A stretch of DNA of 64,000 nucleotides from Paenibacillus gorillae (lineage in GTDB: Bacteria; Bacillota; Bacilli; Paenibacillales; Paenibacillaceae): assembly GCF_000513275.1 (NCBI RefSeq), contig NZ_CBVJ010000145.1:1-64000 (forward strand). The letters run 5' to 3'. The notes under the pieces were generated by a model. The model was given only the letters and a program-made list of their open reading frames with translations, was not told the origin of the DNA and made no database searches. Of this stretch, positions 26,301 through 34,589 are shown one piece after another. How positions within the stretch are numbered: the stretch's first letter is position 1; every line of letters starts with the position of its first letter. Both the position numbers and the translations under genes were made by a program.

Positions 26301-26850
26301 GAAGCGGAAAGCGGAGATGGAAGGCGTTGAAGTGAAGGAAGAGCGTTCGGTCAGCACGCTAATCGATGTGAGCATCGACGCGTACTTGCCGTCCGATTAC
26401 ATCTACGACAGCATTCAGAAGATCGAGATCTACAAGAAGGTCGTGACTGTCCGTTCATTCGACGAAGCGGATGATCTAACGGAGGAGATTATGGACCGGT
26501 TCGGCAATCTGCCGCAAGCTGTCGATAATTTGCTGTCGGTTGCCCGCTTGAAGGTGTACGGCGCTATGTATGGCATCGAGCAGATTAGTCAAAAGGCTGA
26601 CGATCTGATCGTCAAATTTGCGGCGCGCGAGAAAAAACGGATCGATTCGAAAAAGGTCGATCAGCTTTGTGTGGCCTTCGAGAACCGTTTCCGTCTAAGC
26701 AATGGCGTGCAGGATGATTACCCTTCCCTGCTGCTGCGCGGCAAAGGGCTGGAGATGGATCAGAAGCTGCAATTGCTGGAAAGGTTCCTGAAATCTTTCC
26801 AAGAGGCTCAGATTGGCGCGGAAGCACTGCAGGATGCGACATCCGGATAG
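23317..26850 (+). CDS. mfd: Transcription-repair coupling factor Mfd
   Basis: An 1177-residue ATP-dependent translocase that removes stalled RNA polymerase and recruits UvrA. The order is a UvrB-homology region (1-350), an RNA-polymerase-interaction domain (about 490-560, with KVGDYVVHQNHGIGKYVG), a RecG-like helicase core with Walker A GDVGYGKTEV near residue 642 and DEEQ near residue 742, and the C-terminal TRCF domain. It starts at TTG 23317 behind GAGGTG. Full length; no disruption seen. Confidence 0.97.
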   Translation: MEALVQAFAADPDVQSIIAGVRKGMREQMVSGLAGSSRQVLVAAVKLDVERPMLVVTHNMYAAQKIAEDLQECFSPNEVLLYPANELVAAEAAISSPETLAQRMDALIKLSEGFRGIVVVPFSGVRRYLPVPGVMAQAKIQVRVGDELAIEQFLRQMAGIGYTRVDRVESKGEMSVRGGIVDFYPLTSATAYRIEWFGDDVDSIRTFDPGDQRSLDNLQELTVPPCQEILADERRFKAAADHAASLLEQQLEKMTDRTAKDRLRSEIGGEIEKLREQVYFPEIYKYISLLYPERQTILDYVPEDTLLIMDEPTRLIETGKQLERDEAEWATHLLSNGKSLPGFTLARASDEILHHRSFQTLFLSLFLRQIPHTQPQNILNMTSRAMQNFHGQMNVLKAEMDRWRKTGANVMMLAGNAERMDRMRRVLQDYNIEPPKLIEGNLQSGFELPSSHLVVITEGEMFTQKQRKARRVDKKIDNAERIKSYTELKVGDYVVHQNHGIGKYVGIGTLEIGGIHKDYLHVLYAGGDKLSVPIEQVDMIQKYVGSEEKEPKINKLGGSEWTRAKNKVRSSVQDIADDLIKLYAERQSAPGFAFGLDTAYQNEFEAMFPYDETRDQLRAIEEIKKDMEKSQPMDRLLCGDVGYGKTEVAVRAAFKAAIEGKQVAILVPTTILAQQHYETFRERFSGYPFNIQVLSRFRSRKEQNETMKGLKAGTVDVVIGTHRLLSQDVIFKDLGLLIVDEEQRFGVSHKEKLKKLKTNVDVLTLTATPIPRTLHMSMLGVRDLSVIETPPENRFPVQTYVVEYNMSLVREAIERELARGGQVYYLYNRVQGIYQMAELINSLVPDAKVAVGHGQMSEQELEKTILDFLDGESDVLVSTSIIETGVDIPNVNTLIVHDADKMGLSQLYQLRGRVGRSNRIAYAYFTYQRDKVLTEVAEKRLQSIKEFTELGSGFKIAMRDLAIRGAGNLLGAEQHGYIASVGFDLYSQMLADEITKRKAEMEGVEVKEERSVSTLIDVSIDAYLPSDYIYDSIQKIEIYKKVVTVRSFDEADDLTEEIMDRFGNLPQAVDNLLSVARLKVYGAMYGIEQISQKADDLIVKFAAREKKRIDSKKVDQLCVAFENRFRLSNGVQDDYPSLLLRGKGLEMDQKLQLLERFLKSFQEAQIGAEALQDATSG

Positions 26851-26919
26851 AAAATTCGCATTGCGATGATGTTTTCTGTTACAATACTAACAACTTCCTA
26901 TTTTGAAAGGGGATTCAGC

Positions 26920-27963
26920 ATGTTGCATGGTACACGCAAATCGGCATGGCGCAGAAGCGCGCTGCTTGTAATCGCGGCAGTGCTCGTCATGACGGTTATG
27001 GCGGCTTGCGGCAAGAAGGATGAAGGGACAGGCACCACGTTTAAAGGGGCGGGAGAAGGTACAGTAATCGCCACTTATAAAGACGGTAAGGTAACGGAGC
27101 CTGAGTTCGACAGATATTTGGGCGTATTCAACATTATGCAGCCTGGATATGAGCAAGTCTTGGCGATTCCGCAATTCAAGGAACAATTGCTTCAGCAGTT
27201 CGTGTCCTACAAAGTGCTTGCTGGACAAGCTACTGAAGAGAACGTGAAGAAAGCTGGCGAAGAAACAGACAAGCAAATGAAGGATTTCGAAAAGGCGCTT
27301 AAAGAAAATGCCGATTTGAAAAAATCGCTTGATGATAAAAAAGTGACAAACGCCGACGTTAAGACATACTTGAGCTTGATGCTCGTCGTTGTAGAGCATA
27401 TGAATTCCCAAGTAACCGAGGATCAAATTAAAGCCGAGTATGAGAAAAACGGCGGCAATTACAACCCGGTAACCGTTCGCCACGTATTGGTGACAACTAC
27501 TGATCCTTCTACGGGTCAAGAGAAGCATAAGCCAGAAGAGGCGCTGAAGCTTGCCAAGGAAGCGAAAGCGGAATTGGAAGCCGGCAAGAGCTGGGATGAA
27601 GTCGCGAAGAAATACTCCGAGGACGGGGGCTCCAAAGACAAAGGCGGCCTCTATGAGAATGCCAATGCAGGGGATTGGGTAGAAGGCTTCAAGAAAGCGG
27701 CACTTGAGCAAAAAGTAGGCGTAATTGGCGATCCGGTTGAAACCGAATATGGCTATCATGTCATCAAGGTTGAGAAACGCGACGTGAAAGCTTACGCTGA
27801 CCTCGACGAGAAAACGAAAGAATCCGTGAAGAGCGCGGTTGCTTACGAGCATATGAACACGTTCATGAAGGATGAAATGCCGAAGCAGGATTTGAAAATT
27901 ACGCTTCCTAAGCCGTCTGCATCTCCGGATGCATCGGCTTCGCCTTCACCTGAAGCTACGTAA
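26920..27963 (+). CDS. PrsA/SurA-like peptidyl-prolyl isomerase lipoprotein
   Basis: A 347-residue exported foldase. A signal peptide with lipobox VMAAC (Cys near residue 28) makes it a lipoprotein. A charged N-terminal SurA-like region is followed by a parvulin domain (about residues 185-290) with VRHVLVTTTD, GGSKDKGGLYEN and TEYGYHVIKVEKR. A Pro/Ser/Ala-rich tail ends the protein. ATG 26920 with AAAGGGG upstream is preferred over an in-frame ATG at 26866 that precedes the signal peptide. It follows mfd, and a strong terminator marks the left edge of the nitrogen island. Confidence 0.9.
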   Translation: MLHGTRKSAWRRSALLVIAAVLVMTVMAACGKKDEGTGTTFKGAGEGTVIATYKDGKVTEPEFDRYLGVFNIMQPGYEQVLAIPQFKEQLLQQFVSYKVLAGQATEENVKKAGEETDKQMKDFEKALKENADLKKSLDDKKVTNADVKTYLSLMLVVVEHMNSQVTEDQIKAEYEKNGGNYNPVTVRHVLVTTTDPSTGQEKHKPEEALKLAKEAKAELEAGKSWDEVAKKYSEDGGSKDKGGLYENANAGDWVEGFKKAALEQKVGVIGDPVETEYGYHVIKVEKRDVKAYADLDEKTKESVKSAVAYEHMNTFMKDEMPKQDLKITLPKPSASPDASASPSPEAT

Positions 27964-27999
27964 AAAACCTGAAGACGCAAAGTAATAACGGATTGAAAA

Positions 28000-28030
28000 G
28001 GACTGCCCCATGCGGGCAGTCCATTTTTTT
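28000..28030 (+). terminator. Intrinsic terminator after the PrsA-like gene
   Basis: A 9-bp perfect stem (28000-28008 with 28014-28022), 5-base loop, then A and seven T residues. Confidence 0.92.
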
Positions 28031-28190
28031 GTTGGCTTCTTTCCTCAGATTTCAATTTTTGTGTAATATATATGTAATATATAAATAAGCTTTAAGAGGT
28101 ATTGCGGCAGGTTTTATGGTGAAAATAAGCGGAAAATGCCCCGAATAACAGTTTCGTGAGACAAACGTCCCCCCTTTTTTAAAAATTTAA

Positions 28191-28207
28191 TGTTATATAT
28201 ATTGACA
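28191..28207. promoter_or_regulatory. GlnR/TnrA-type box overlapping the urtA -35
   Basis: TGTTATATATATTGACA is a perfect match to TGTNA-N7-TNACA, the GlnR/TnrA operator of Bacillota. Its right half-site is also the -35 hexamer. At this position a GlnR-like protein could repress by occlusion, or activate if it contacts polymerase; sequence alone does not decide. Confidence 0.7.
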
Positions 28208-28231
28208 TACAATCTGACCGCCCCCTATAAT
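28202..28231 (+). promoter_or_regulatory. Sigma-A promoter of urtABCDE
   Basis: TTGACA (28202-28207), 18-bp spacer, TATAAT (28226-28231). Inferred start near 28238, giving a leader of about 75 bases before the urtA ATG. The rest of the 27964-28312 gap holds only the upstream terminator and A/T-rich DNA. Confidence 0.8.
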
Positions 28232-28312
28232 AAGGATGCGAACATTGGAAATGCATTCCATGTAAATGTTCGTCATTAGATTAAATTTATAGAAGAATTG
28301 GGGAGTGGAGAG

Positions 28313-29563
28313 ATGAGAAAGAAATGGTTTTATCAGATGGGACTCACTGCGGTAGTGCTTAGCATGGTGCTGGCTGCTTGTGGCAACAATGAAGAACCTG
28401 TATCCACTACATCAGGAGGCAATTCAGAGGCAGCATCGGGCGATACGATTAAGGTAGGGGTGCTTCATTCTTTGAGCGGTACGATGGCCATTAGTGAGGT
28501 GTCGGTGCGTGATGCCGAGATTATGGCGATCGAAGAAATTAATGCCGCAGGCGGCGTGCTTGGGAAGAAGCTTGTAGCCGTAGAAGAGGATGGCGCATCG
28601 GATTGGCCGACCTTCGCTGAGAAAGCGCGCAAGCTTATTTCTGAAGATAAAGTCGCGACCGTGTTTGGCGGATGGACGTCCTCCAGCCGTAAGGCGATGA
28701 AGCCCGTATTTGAAGAGTTGAACGGCCTGCTCTGGTACCCGGTTCAATATGAAGGACTTGAATCCTCTCCAAATATTTTTTATACAGGAGCCACAACGAA
28801 TCAGCAGATCGTGCCCGCAGTTGACTGGTTGTTAGAAAATCGCGGCAAAAAGTTTTACCTGCTTGGCTCGGACTACGTTTTCCCGCGTACAGCTAACTTA
28901 ATCATTAAGGAACAGCTGAAGGCTAAGGGCGGAGAATTGGCTGGCGAGGAATATACACCACTTGGCCATACGGATTACAGTACGATTATTAGTAAAATCA
29001 AAGCTGCGAAGCCGGATGTCGTGTTCAACACGTTGAACGGCGACAGCAACGTCGCTTTCTTCAAGCAGTTGAAGGATGCAGGCATTACCGTGCAGGACAT
29101 GACGACATTGTCTGTGTCTGTAGCGGAGGAAGAAATCCGCGGCATCGGCGTCGACGTGCTCCAAGGCCATTTGGCAGCTTGGAATTACTATCAAACGACA
29201 GACACACCGGCGAACAAAAGCTTCGTTGCCAACTATAAGAAGAAGTACGGCGAGAATAGAGTGACGGCTGACCCGATTGAAGCGGGCTATACGGCAGTCT
29301 ACCTCTGGAAAGCGGCTGTAGAGAAAGCGGGCTCCACTGATGTCGACAAGGTCAAGGAAGCGGCGAAGGGACTGGAGTGGGATGCGCCGGAGGGCAAAGT
29401 GAAGATCGACGGCGAAACGCAGCATATTTACAAAACGGTGCGGATCGGAGAGGTGCAGGCTGACGGGCAGTTCAAGGAGCTGTGGAATTCCGGTGAAGCG
29501 GTGAAGCCGGATCCGTACTTGAAAGGCTATGATTGGGCGGCAAGCATCAAGCCTACGGAATAG
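28313..29563 (+). CDS. urtA: Urea ABC transporter substrate-binding protein UrtA
   Basis: A 416-residue lipoprotein that binds urea outside the cell. The lipobox is VLAAC (Cys near residue 23). After a Ser/Gly/Glu-rich spacer comes the periplasmic-binding fold of the Leu/amide class, with UrtA-specific segments GGWTSSSRKAMKPVFEE, LWYPVQYEG and GDSNVAFFKQL. ATG 28313 with GGGGAGTGGAG upstream is chosen over TTG 28298. First gene of the urtABCDE operon. The five-gene set is standard for urea uptake; no urease genes are in this window. Confidence 0.94.
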   Translation: MRKKWFYQMGLTAVVLSMVLAACGNNEEPVSTTSGGNSEAASGDTIKVGVLHSLSGTMAISEVSVRDAEIMAIEEINAAGGVLGKKLVAVEEDGASDWPTFAEKARKLISEDKVATVFGGWTSSSRKAMKPVFEELNGLLWYPVQYEGLESSPNIFYTGATTNQQIVPAVDWLLENRGKKFYLLGSDYVFPRTANLIIKEQLKAKGGELAGEEYTPLGHTDYSTIISKIKAAKPDVVFNTLNGDSNVAFFKQLKDAGITVQDMTTLSVSVAEEEIRGIGVDVLQGHLAAWNYYQTTDTPANKSFVANYKKKYGENRVTADPIEAGYTAVYLWKAAVEKAGSTDVDKVKEAAKGLEWDAPEGKVKIDGETQHIYKTVRIGEVQADGQFKELWNSGEAVKPDPYLKGYDWAASIKPTE

Positions 29564-29608
29564 CGGGCTAAGCGGCAGCGCTCGGCGTCACATAAACGGT
29601 AACAGGCG

Positions 29609-29645
29609 GAGGGAGTATTCTAGGGCAATAGATAGATACTCCCTC
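29609..29645 (+). other. Intercistronic stem-loop between urtA and urtB
   Basis: A perfect 10-bp inverted repeat, GAGGGAGTAT (29609-29618) with ATACTCCCTC (29636-29645), and a 17-base loop. No T run follows. Such hairpins behind binding-protein genes often stabilise the upstream message or partly terminate, giving excess binding protein over permease. Confidence 0.6.
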
Positions 29646-29695
29646 TGTTGTTGCAGTGGGCGGCGACGCGCAAATCATGAAGGAGTTGAAGGCAT

Positions 29696-30601
29696 ATGGA
29701 AGTATTTACGCTGCAGTTATTCAACGGGCTGAGCGTTAGCTCGATTCTGCTTCTCATTGCATTAGGTCTCGCTATTACGTTCGGATTGATGAAGGTCATC
29801 AACATGGCGCATGGTGAGCTTATAATGATCGGCGCCTACTCCACCTATTTAACGCAAAATATTTTTAAAGACATATTGCCGCCATCGCTTTTCGACTGGT
29901 ATTTTGTGCTGGCGATTCCGGTCAGCTTCCTTATTGCTTTTGTGCTTGGCCTTATTTTAGAAATGAGCCTCATTCGCTTCCTGTATGGCAGGCCGCTCGA
30001 CAGTTTGTTGGCCACCTGGGGCGTTGGATTGGTGCTGCAGCAGCTGGCGAGATCGATCTTCGGGGCGCCAAATGTTGCGGTTACGAGCCCGTCTTGGTTT
30101 AACGGCGGTGTAGAGGTGTTAGGTGCCGTGCTGCCTTATAAGCGATTGTTCATTATTGGGCTTGTTGCCCTATGCTTGCTTGCCATGTACTTCTACATTT
30201 ACCGCAGCCTAGAGGGGCGCAGAATGCGTGCTGTGATGCAGAATCGCGATATGGCTGCTTGTCTTGGTGTATCTACCAGACGCGTTGATGCCATGACCTT
30301 TGCGATCGGCTCAGGCATAGCGGGTATCGCAGGGTGTGCGCTTACGCTGTTGGGTCCTATTGGGCCGTCCCTTGGTACCTACTATATCGTCGATGCGTTT
30401 ATGGTAGTCGTTCTTGGCGGTGTCGGCAAGCTGGTCGGCACAGTGCTTGGCGCAATGGGAATCGGCGTATTTAATACAATGTTCGAATATTGGACGAATG
30501 CTTCGCTCGGCAAGGTGCTCGTATTCCTCTGTATCGTTGCTTTTTTGCAATGGAAACCGATGGGGTTCGTGGCGATGCGCTCGCGTTCGCTTGATTCATA
30601 G
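29696..30601 (+). CDS. urtB: Urea ABC transporter permease UrtB
   Basis: A 301-residue LivH-type inner-membrane permease with about eight hydrophobic segments. Segments such as FGLMKVINMAHGELIMIGAY near residue 27 and VVLGGVGKLVGTVLGA near residue 240 are family hallmarks. Partner of UrtC. GAAGGAG precedes the ATG. Confidence 0.93.
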   Translation: MEVFTLQLFNGLSVSSILLLIALGLAITFGLMKVINMAHGELIMIGAYSTYLTQNIFKDILPPSLFDWYFVLAIPVSFLIAFVLGLILEMSLIRFLYGRPLDSLLATWGVGLVLQQLARSIFGAPNVAVTSPSWFNGGVEVLGAVLPYKRLFIIGLVALCLLAMYFYIYRSLEGRRMRAVMQNRDMAACLGVSTRRVDAMTFAIGSGIAGIAGCALTLLGPIGPSLGTYYIVDAFMVVVLGGVGKLVGTVLGAMGIGVFNTMFEYWTNASLGKVLVFLCIVAFLQWKPMGFVAMRSRSLDS

Positions 30602-30619
30602 AGAGAGGTGGAGAGACGG

Positions 30620-31711
30620 ATGTTGACGCTGAAAAAATTAACGCCAGGGCGGATCTGGCTGTTGATTGGATATGCTGCCGCGGCTGCTGCTCTATTCTCG
30701 GCTCCGCTATTTCTAAGTGATTTTCGATTGAATCTGCTTGCGAAATTTCTCGCATTCGCTATTGTGGCGCTTGGGCTTGATCTGATCTGGGGTTTTACCG
30801 GTATTCTAAGCTTGGGTCATGGCATCTTCTTCGGTCTTGGTGCCTATGCGATGGCGATGTATTTGAAGCTGGAGGCGGGCGGCGGCAAGCTGCCGGACTT
30901 TATGGGCTGGAGCGGCCTGAATCAGCTGCCTTGGTTCTGGAAGCCGTTCGAAAACTTTGGATTTACAGTGCTAATGGGCATTCTCATACCCGCTTCACTG
31001 GCGCTTCTCCTAGGCTTCTTCACGTTCCGCAACCGCATTCGGGGTGTTTACTTTACGATTCTGACGCAGGCTTTGGTCATTATTACGACGACACTGCTCG
31101 TCGGCCAGCAAGCTTATACAGGCGGGACGAACGGTGTTACCGGCTATAGCAAGATCCTCGGCCAGTCTATTGCATCCTCCGATACGAAGCGGATGCTGTA
31201 TTGGATTACTGCGGCGGTGCTGATCGCTGTTTTTATCCTTTGCCGCTATATCGTCAAGAGCCGGTTTGGCAAGGTGCTGTGCGCCATTCGAGACGGTGAG
31301 AACCGGGTGCGCTTCATTGGCTACAATCCGGCTGTCTATCAAATGGTCATTTTCACGATTTCTGCTGCGTTGGCTGGCATCGCTGGCATGTTGTTTGTAC
31401 TCCATGTCGGAATCATTTCCCCGTCGATGATGGGGATCGTTCCTTCTATTGAGATGGTGCTGTGGGTTGCGATCGGGGGTCGCGGCACGTTAATTGGCGC
31501 AGCGCTCGGCGCGGTGCTGATGAACTGGGCGAAGAGTGAGTTCAGCACGACGTATCCGGAGGGCTGGACGTATTTTCTTGGAGCGGTATTTATTGTGGTG
31601 GTCGTATTCCTGCCAAACGGGCTGATGGGGCTTGCTAGCAAGTTTAAGCTAGGCAAAGGCAAAAAAAGGAGTGAGCCAAAGCATGATGGAGTCGAGTATC
31701 CTGCGGTGTGA
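30620..31711 (+). CDS. urtC: Urea ABC transporter permease UrtC
   Basis: A 363-residue LivM-type permease, with LDLIWGFTGILSLGHGIFFG near residue 52, TGGTNGVTG near residue 172 and VAIGGRGTLIGAALGAV near residue 285. ATG 30620 is used (a GTG at 30608 is an alternative). The 3' end overlaps urtD by 29 bp, indicating translational coupling. Confidence 0.92.
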   Translation: MLTLKKLTPGRIWLLIGYAAAAAALFSAPLFLSDFRLNLLAKFLAFAIVALGLDLIWGFTGILSLGHGIFFGLGAYAMAMYLKLEAGGGKLPDFMGWSGLNQLPWFWKPFENFGFTVLMGILIPASLALLLGFFTFRNRIRGVYFTILTQALVIITTTLLVGQQAYTGGTNGVTGYSKILGQSIASSDTKRMLYWITAAVLIAVFILCRYIVKSRFGKVLCAIRDGENRVRFIGYNPAVYQMVIFTISAALAGIAGMLFVLHVGIISPSMMGIVPSIEMVLWVAIGGRGTLIGAALGAVLMNWAKSEFSTTYPEGWTYFLGAVFIVVVVFLPNGLMGLASKFKLGKGKKRSEPKHDGVEYPAV

Positions 31712-32459
31712 TGAAGTGACGGTGGAGTTTGACGGCTTCAAGGCGGTGCAAGGGATGAGTTTACAGCTTAAGAAAGGGGAGCTGCGCTTCCTAATCGGGC
31801 CTAACGGCGCCGGGAAAACGACGATGCTTGATGTCATCTGCGGCAAAGTGCGTCCGGCGTCCGGCCGTGTTACGTTCAAGGAATCTGTCGATATCGCGAA
31901 GAAAAAAGAGCATCAGATCGCCGAGCTCGGCATCGGACGCAAATTTCAGGCGCCTTCGATATTTCCGTCGATGACAGTAGCTGAGAATCTGGAGATCGCA
32001 ATGCGCCAGCGGCGTGGTGTATTCACCGTGCTGTTCGCGAGAATGAAGGCGGAGGATGCTGCTCGAATAGAGTATCAGTTGGAGATGATCGGGCTGCAGG
32101 ATAAGGCGGATTGGCGCGCGGGAGGTCTGTCTCATGGCGAGAAGCAATGGCTGGAGATCGGTATGATGCTGCTGCAGGAGCCGGAAGTGCTGCTTCTTGA
32201 TGAACCGGTCGCCGGTATGACGGATAAGGAAACGGATAAAACGGGTGAGCTGCTGATTGAGATTTCACGCCAGCGCTCTATCGTTGTTGTGGAGCACGAC
32301 ATGGAATTTGTCCGTAATTTTGCGAGCAAGGTGACGGTCATGCATGAGGGGAAGCTGCTCAAGGAAGGGACGATGGAGGAAGTGCAGCGGGATGATCGTG
32401 TGGCTGAAGTCTACTTGGGAAAAAGGCGGGATGCGGATGTTAGCCGTTCAACAGCTTGA
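31683..32459 (+). CDS. urtD: Urea ABC transporter ATPase UrtD
   Basis: A 258-residue LivG-type ATPase: Walker A GPNGAGKTT near residue 37, signature LSHGEKQWLEIG near residue 149, Walker B VLLLDEP near residue 169 and the His-loop VEHDMEFV. The signature LSHGE in place of LSGGQ is normal for LivG/UrtD proteins. ATG 31683 with AAGGAG upstream is preferred over GTG 31671. Confidence 0.93.
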   Translation: MMESSILRCDEVTVEFDGFKAVQGMSLQLKKGELRFLIGPNGAGKTTMLDVICGKVRPASGRVTFKESVDIAKKKEHQIAELGIGRKFQAPSIFPSMTVAENLEIAMRQRRGVFTVLFARMKAEDAARIEYQLEMIGLQDKADWRAGGLSHGEKQWLEIGMMLLQEPEVLLLDEPVAGMTDKETDKTGELLIEISRQRSIVVVEHDMEFVRNFASKVTVMHEGKLLKEGTMEEVQRDDRVAEVYLGKRRDADVSRSTA

Positions 32460-33135
32460 AGCGGGTTATGGTGAAAGTGTTATCCTTCGCAATGTGTCAC
32501 TGAAGGTGAAGCCAGGACAGGTCGTGTGTCTGCTCGGCCGTAACGGAGTTGGCAAAACGACGCTTATGAAAAGCATTATGGGGCTGCTTAAGGCTCGAGG
32601 AGGCGTGGTTTCCTACAACGGGCAGGAATTGACGAAGCAAGCGCCGGGGCGGCGCGCAAAGAGCGGCATTGGCTATGTGCCGCAGGGCCGTGAAATATTC
32701 GGGCAGCTGACCGTTTACGAGAATATATTGATTGGATTAGAGGCTTCCCGCGACAAATCTGCGAAATCCATTCCGCAGGAGGCGATTGCTAATTTTCCCG
32801 TGCTGCCGACAATGTACGCTAGACGCGGCGGCGACTTGAGCGGCGGGCAGCAGCAACAGCTGGCATTCGCGCGAGCGCTGGCATCGAAGCCGGAGGTGCT
32901 TCTGCTTGATGAGCCGTGCGAAGGTATCCAACCATCTATTGTCGACGATATTCGGGATGTCATTCGATCTATTAAGGCAGATGGCAAGACGGCGATTTTG
33001 CTGGTGGAGCAAAGCTTGGAGTTTGTGAAAAGCGTTGGCGATTATTTTTATGTCCTAGAGAAGGGTGCGGTCGCTTGGGAAGGCGGCTTGGAATCGTTGA
33101 CGGATGATGTTATTAAAAAGTATCTGACGGTGTAG
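32431..33135 (+). CDS. urtE: Urea ABC transporter ATPase UrtE
   Basis: A 234-residue LivF-type ATPase: Walker A GRNGVGKTT near residue 37, GYVPQGREIFGQLTV near residue 80, signature LSGGQQQQLAFARAL near residue 135 and Walker B VLLLDEPCEGIQPS. ATG 32431 (or 32437) overlaps the urtD end. Last gene of the operon, followed by a large hairpin. Confidence 0.93.
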   Translation: MRMLAVQQLEAGYGESVILRNVSLKVKPGQVVCLLGRNGVGKTTLMKSIMGLLKARGGVVSYNGQELTKQAPGRRAKSGIGYVPQGREIFGQLTVYENILIGLEASRDKSAKSIPQEAIANFPVLPTMYARRGGDLSGGQQQQLAFARALASKPEVLLLDEPCEGIQPSIVDDIRDVIRSIKADGKTAILLVEQSLEFVKSVGDYFYVLEKGAVAWEGGLESLTDDVIKKYLTV

Positions 33136-33152
33136 ACGGCGAGTGGTAAGTG

Positions 33153-33208
33153 ATAGCCGGCCTCTTTGTGGAAGCGTTAAAAGACGTTTTCGCGAAAAGG
33201 CCGGCTAT
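33153..33208. terminator. Hairpin terminator after urtE
   Basis: A perfect 10-bp inverted repeat, ATAGCCGGCC (33153-33162) with GGCCGGCTAT (33199-33208), encloses a partly paired loop. No T run follows on plus, so it may end transcription weakly or protect the 3' end. Confidence 0.6.
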
Positions 33209-33294
33209 TGTTGTTCATAAATGCAAGGAGGTAGGGAAAAGTATGGAGGTAGTTGGCGTGATAAACGATAAATAGGGTGAAGGGTGGTGACAAT

Positions 33295-33570
33295 GTGGCT
33301 AGAAGAAATCGAAGGCTGCTGGTGCCGGGGGCTAGAGCGGCGATGCAGAACTTCAAAGCCGATGTGATGCGGCAAGAAGGATATACGGTTGATCCCAATA
33401 ATCCTGATGGAGTGAAGTATGAGGTGGCGAGTGAATTGGGTATTCCGCTCAAGCCGGGAGATAACGGGGATTTGAAGACGGAGGATGCCGGTCAGATCGG
33501 CGGGAAAATCGGGGGCTCTATGGTGCGCGAGATGATCCGGCTGGCGCAGGAGAAGTTGGCCAGACAATAA
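33295..33570 (+). CDS. Small acid-soluble spore protein, alpha/beta type
   Basis: A 91-residue SASP. RLLVPGARAAMQNFKADVM, EVASELGIPL, DLKTEDAGQIGGKIGGSMV and MIRLAQEKLA cover the GPR protease region and both DNA-binding helices. It is longer than SspF and carries an Arg-rich start (VARRNRRLL). GTG 33295 follows GGGTGGTGA. It sits between the urea importer and the SPFH gene and is probably transcribed alone in the forespore; I did not find a clear sigma-G promoter. Confidence 0.88.
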   Translation: MARRNRRLLVPGARAAMQNFKADVMRQEGYTVDPNNPDGVKYEVASELGIPLKPGDNGDLKTEDAGQIGGKIGGSMVREMIRLAQEKLARQ

Positions 33571-33648
33571 TTATGGAGCTGAATAACAGGTCGTCCTGAA
33601 GATCGCAGCACGGGATCGGAAGGGCGGCTTATTTATTTGTGGTTTACT

Positions 33649-33681
33649 TATAATGTAAAAAGTGATATCATGATCATATCA
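33649..33681 (+). promoter_or_regulatory. Putative promoter -10 and palindromic operator of the SPFH gene
   Basis: TATAAT at 33649-33654 (no good -35) is followed by an inverted repeat TGATAT-N7-ATATCA (33663-33681) at about the transcription start. The position suits a repressor site; the ribbon-helix-helix protein encoded two genes on is one candidate ligand. Confidence 0.4.
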
Positions 33682-33704
33682 AAATAATATAAGGGGCTGG
33701 TTCT

Positions 33705-34577
33705 ATGAAGGAAAAACAAGCATGGCATGTTAACGGGTTTCTGGCGCTGCTCATTGCATTGGCGTCAATTGCTGGCGGGATAGCACTCATTGTAGCCGGT
33801 TCGACATCAACGGAAACGAATGCAGTCTTCATTGTGTTAGGGATTGTTCTTGGTGCTGTATTTGTTGTAGCGGTGTCGTCGCTGACGATCGTGCAGCCGA
33901 ATGACTCCAAGGTCATTACGTTTTTCGGTTCGTATGTAGGGACCGTCTCAAGAAGCGGAATGTGGATGGTGCTGCCGTTCACGAACAAGAGCACGGTTTC
34001 GTTAAAGGTGCGCAACTTCAATAGCCAGACGCTGAAGGTTAATGATGCGGAGGGCAACCCTATCGAAATCGGAGCAGTTGTCGTTTTCAAAGTAACGGAC
34101 TCGGCTAAAGCAAGCTTTGATGTCGATAATTATGAGAAATTTGTTGCGATTCAAAGCGAAACGGCGGTTCGGCATACAGCGGCTCAATACGCCTATGATA
34201 CGTTCGAGAACGAAGATGCGTTGTCATTAAGAGGCAATGCGGATGAAGTGGCGAATGAGCTGATGAAGGAGCTGCAGACACGTTTGTCCGTGGCGGGTGT
34301 GAAAGTGATAGAGACGAGACTGACGCACCTGGCTTATGCCCCGGAAATTGCAAGTGCAATGCTCCAGCGGCAGCAGGCAATTGCAATCGTGTCCGCTAGG
34401 CAAAAGATTGTTGAAGGCGCGGTTGGTATGGTGGACTCTGCTTTGAAGCAATTAATCGAGAATGGGATCGAGCTTGATGCGGAGAGGCGTGCGGCGATGG
34501 TGAACAATTTGATGGTAGCCATCGTTTCGGACCGCGCGGCAACGCCGGTCATCAATACTGGATCTCTTTATACCTAA
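33705..34577 (+). CDS. SPFH/prohibitin-domain membrane protein
   Basis: A 290-residue SPFH-domain protein. Two hydrophobic segments (about residues 10-30 and 37-60) anchor it. The SPFH domain runs about 60-240, with VQPNDSKVITFFGSYVGT, SGMWMVLPF and IETRLTHLAYAPEIASAMLQ. SPFH proteins form membrane-associated oligomers; a specific role here is not known. It is followed after 12 bp by a ribbon-helix-helix gene, a pairing that suggests one operon. Confidence 0.85.
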   Translation: MKEKQAWHVNGFLALLIALASIAGGIALIVAGSTSTETNAVFIVLGIVLGAVFVVAVSSLTIVQPNDSKVITFFGSYVGTVSRSGMWMVLPFTNKSTVSLKVRNFNSQTLKVNDAEGNPIEIGAVVVFKVTDSAKASFDVDNYEKFVAIQSETAVRHTAAQYAYDTFENEDALSLRGNADEVANELMKELQTRLSVAGVKVIETRLTHLAYAPEIASAMLQRQQAIAIVSARQKIVEGAVGMVDSALKQLIENGIELDAERRAAMVNNLMVAIVSDRAATPVINTGSLYT

Positions 34578-34589
34578 AGGAGACTCCTG

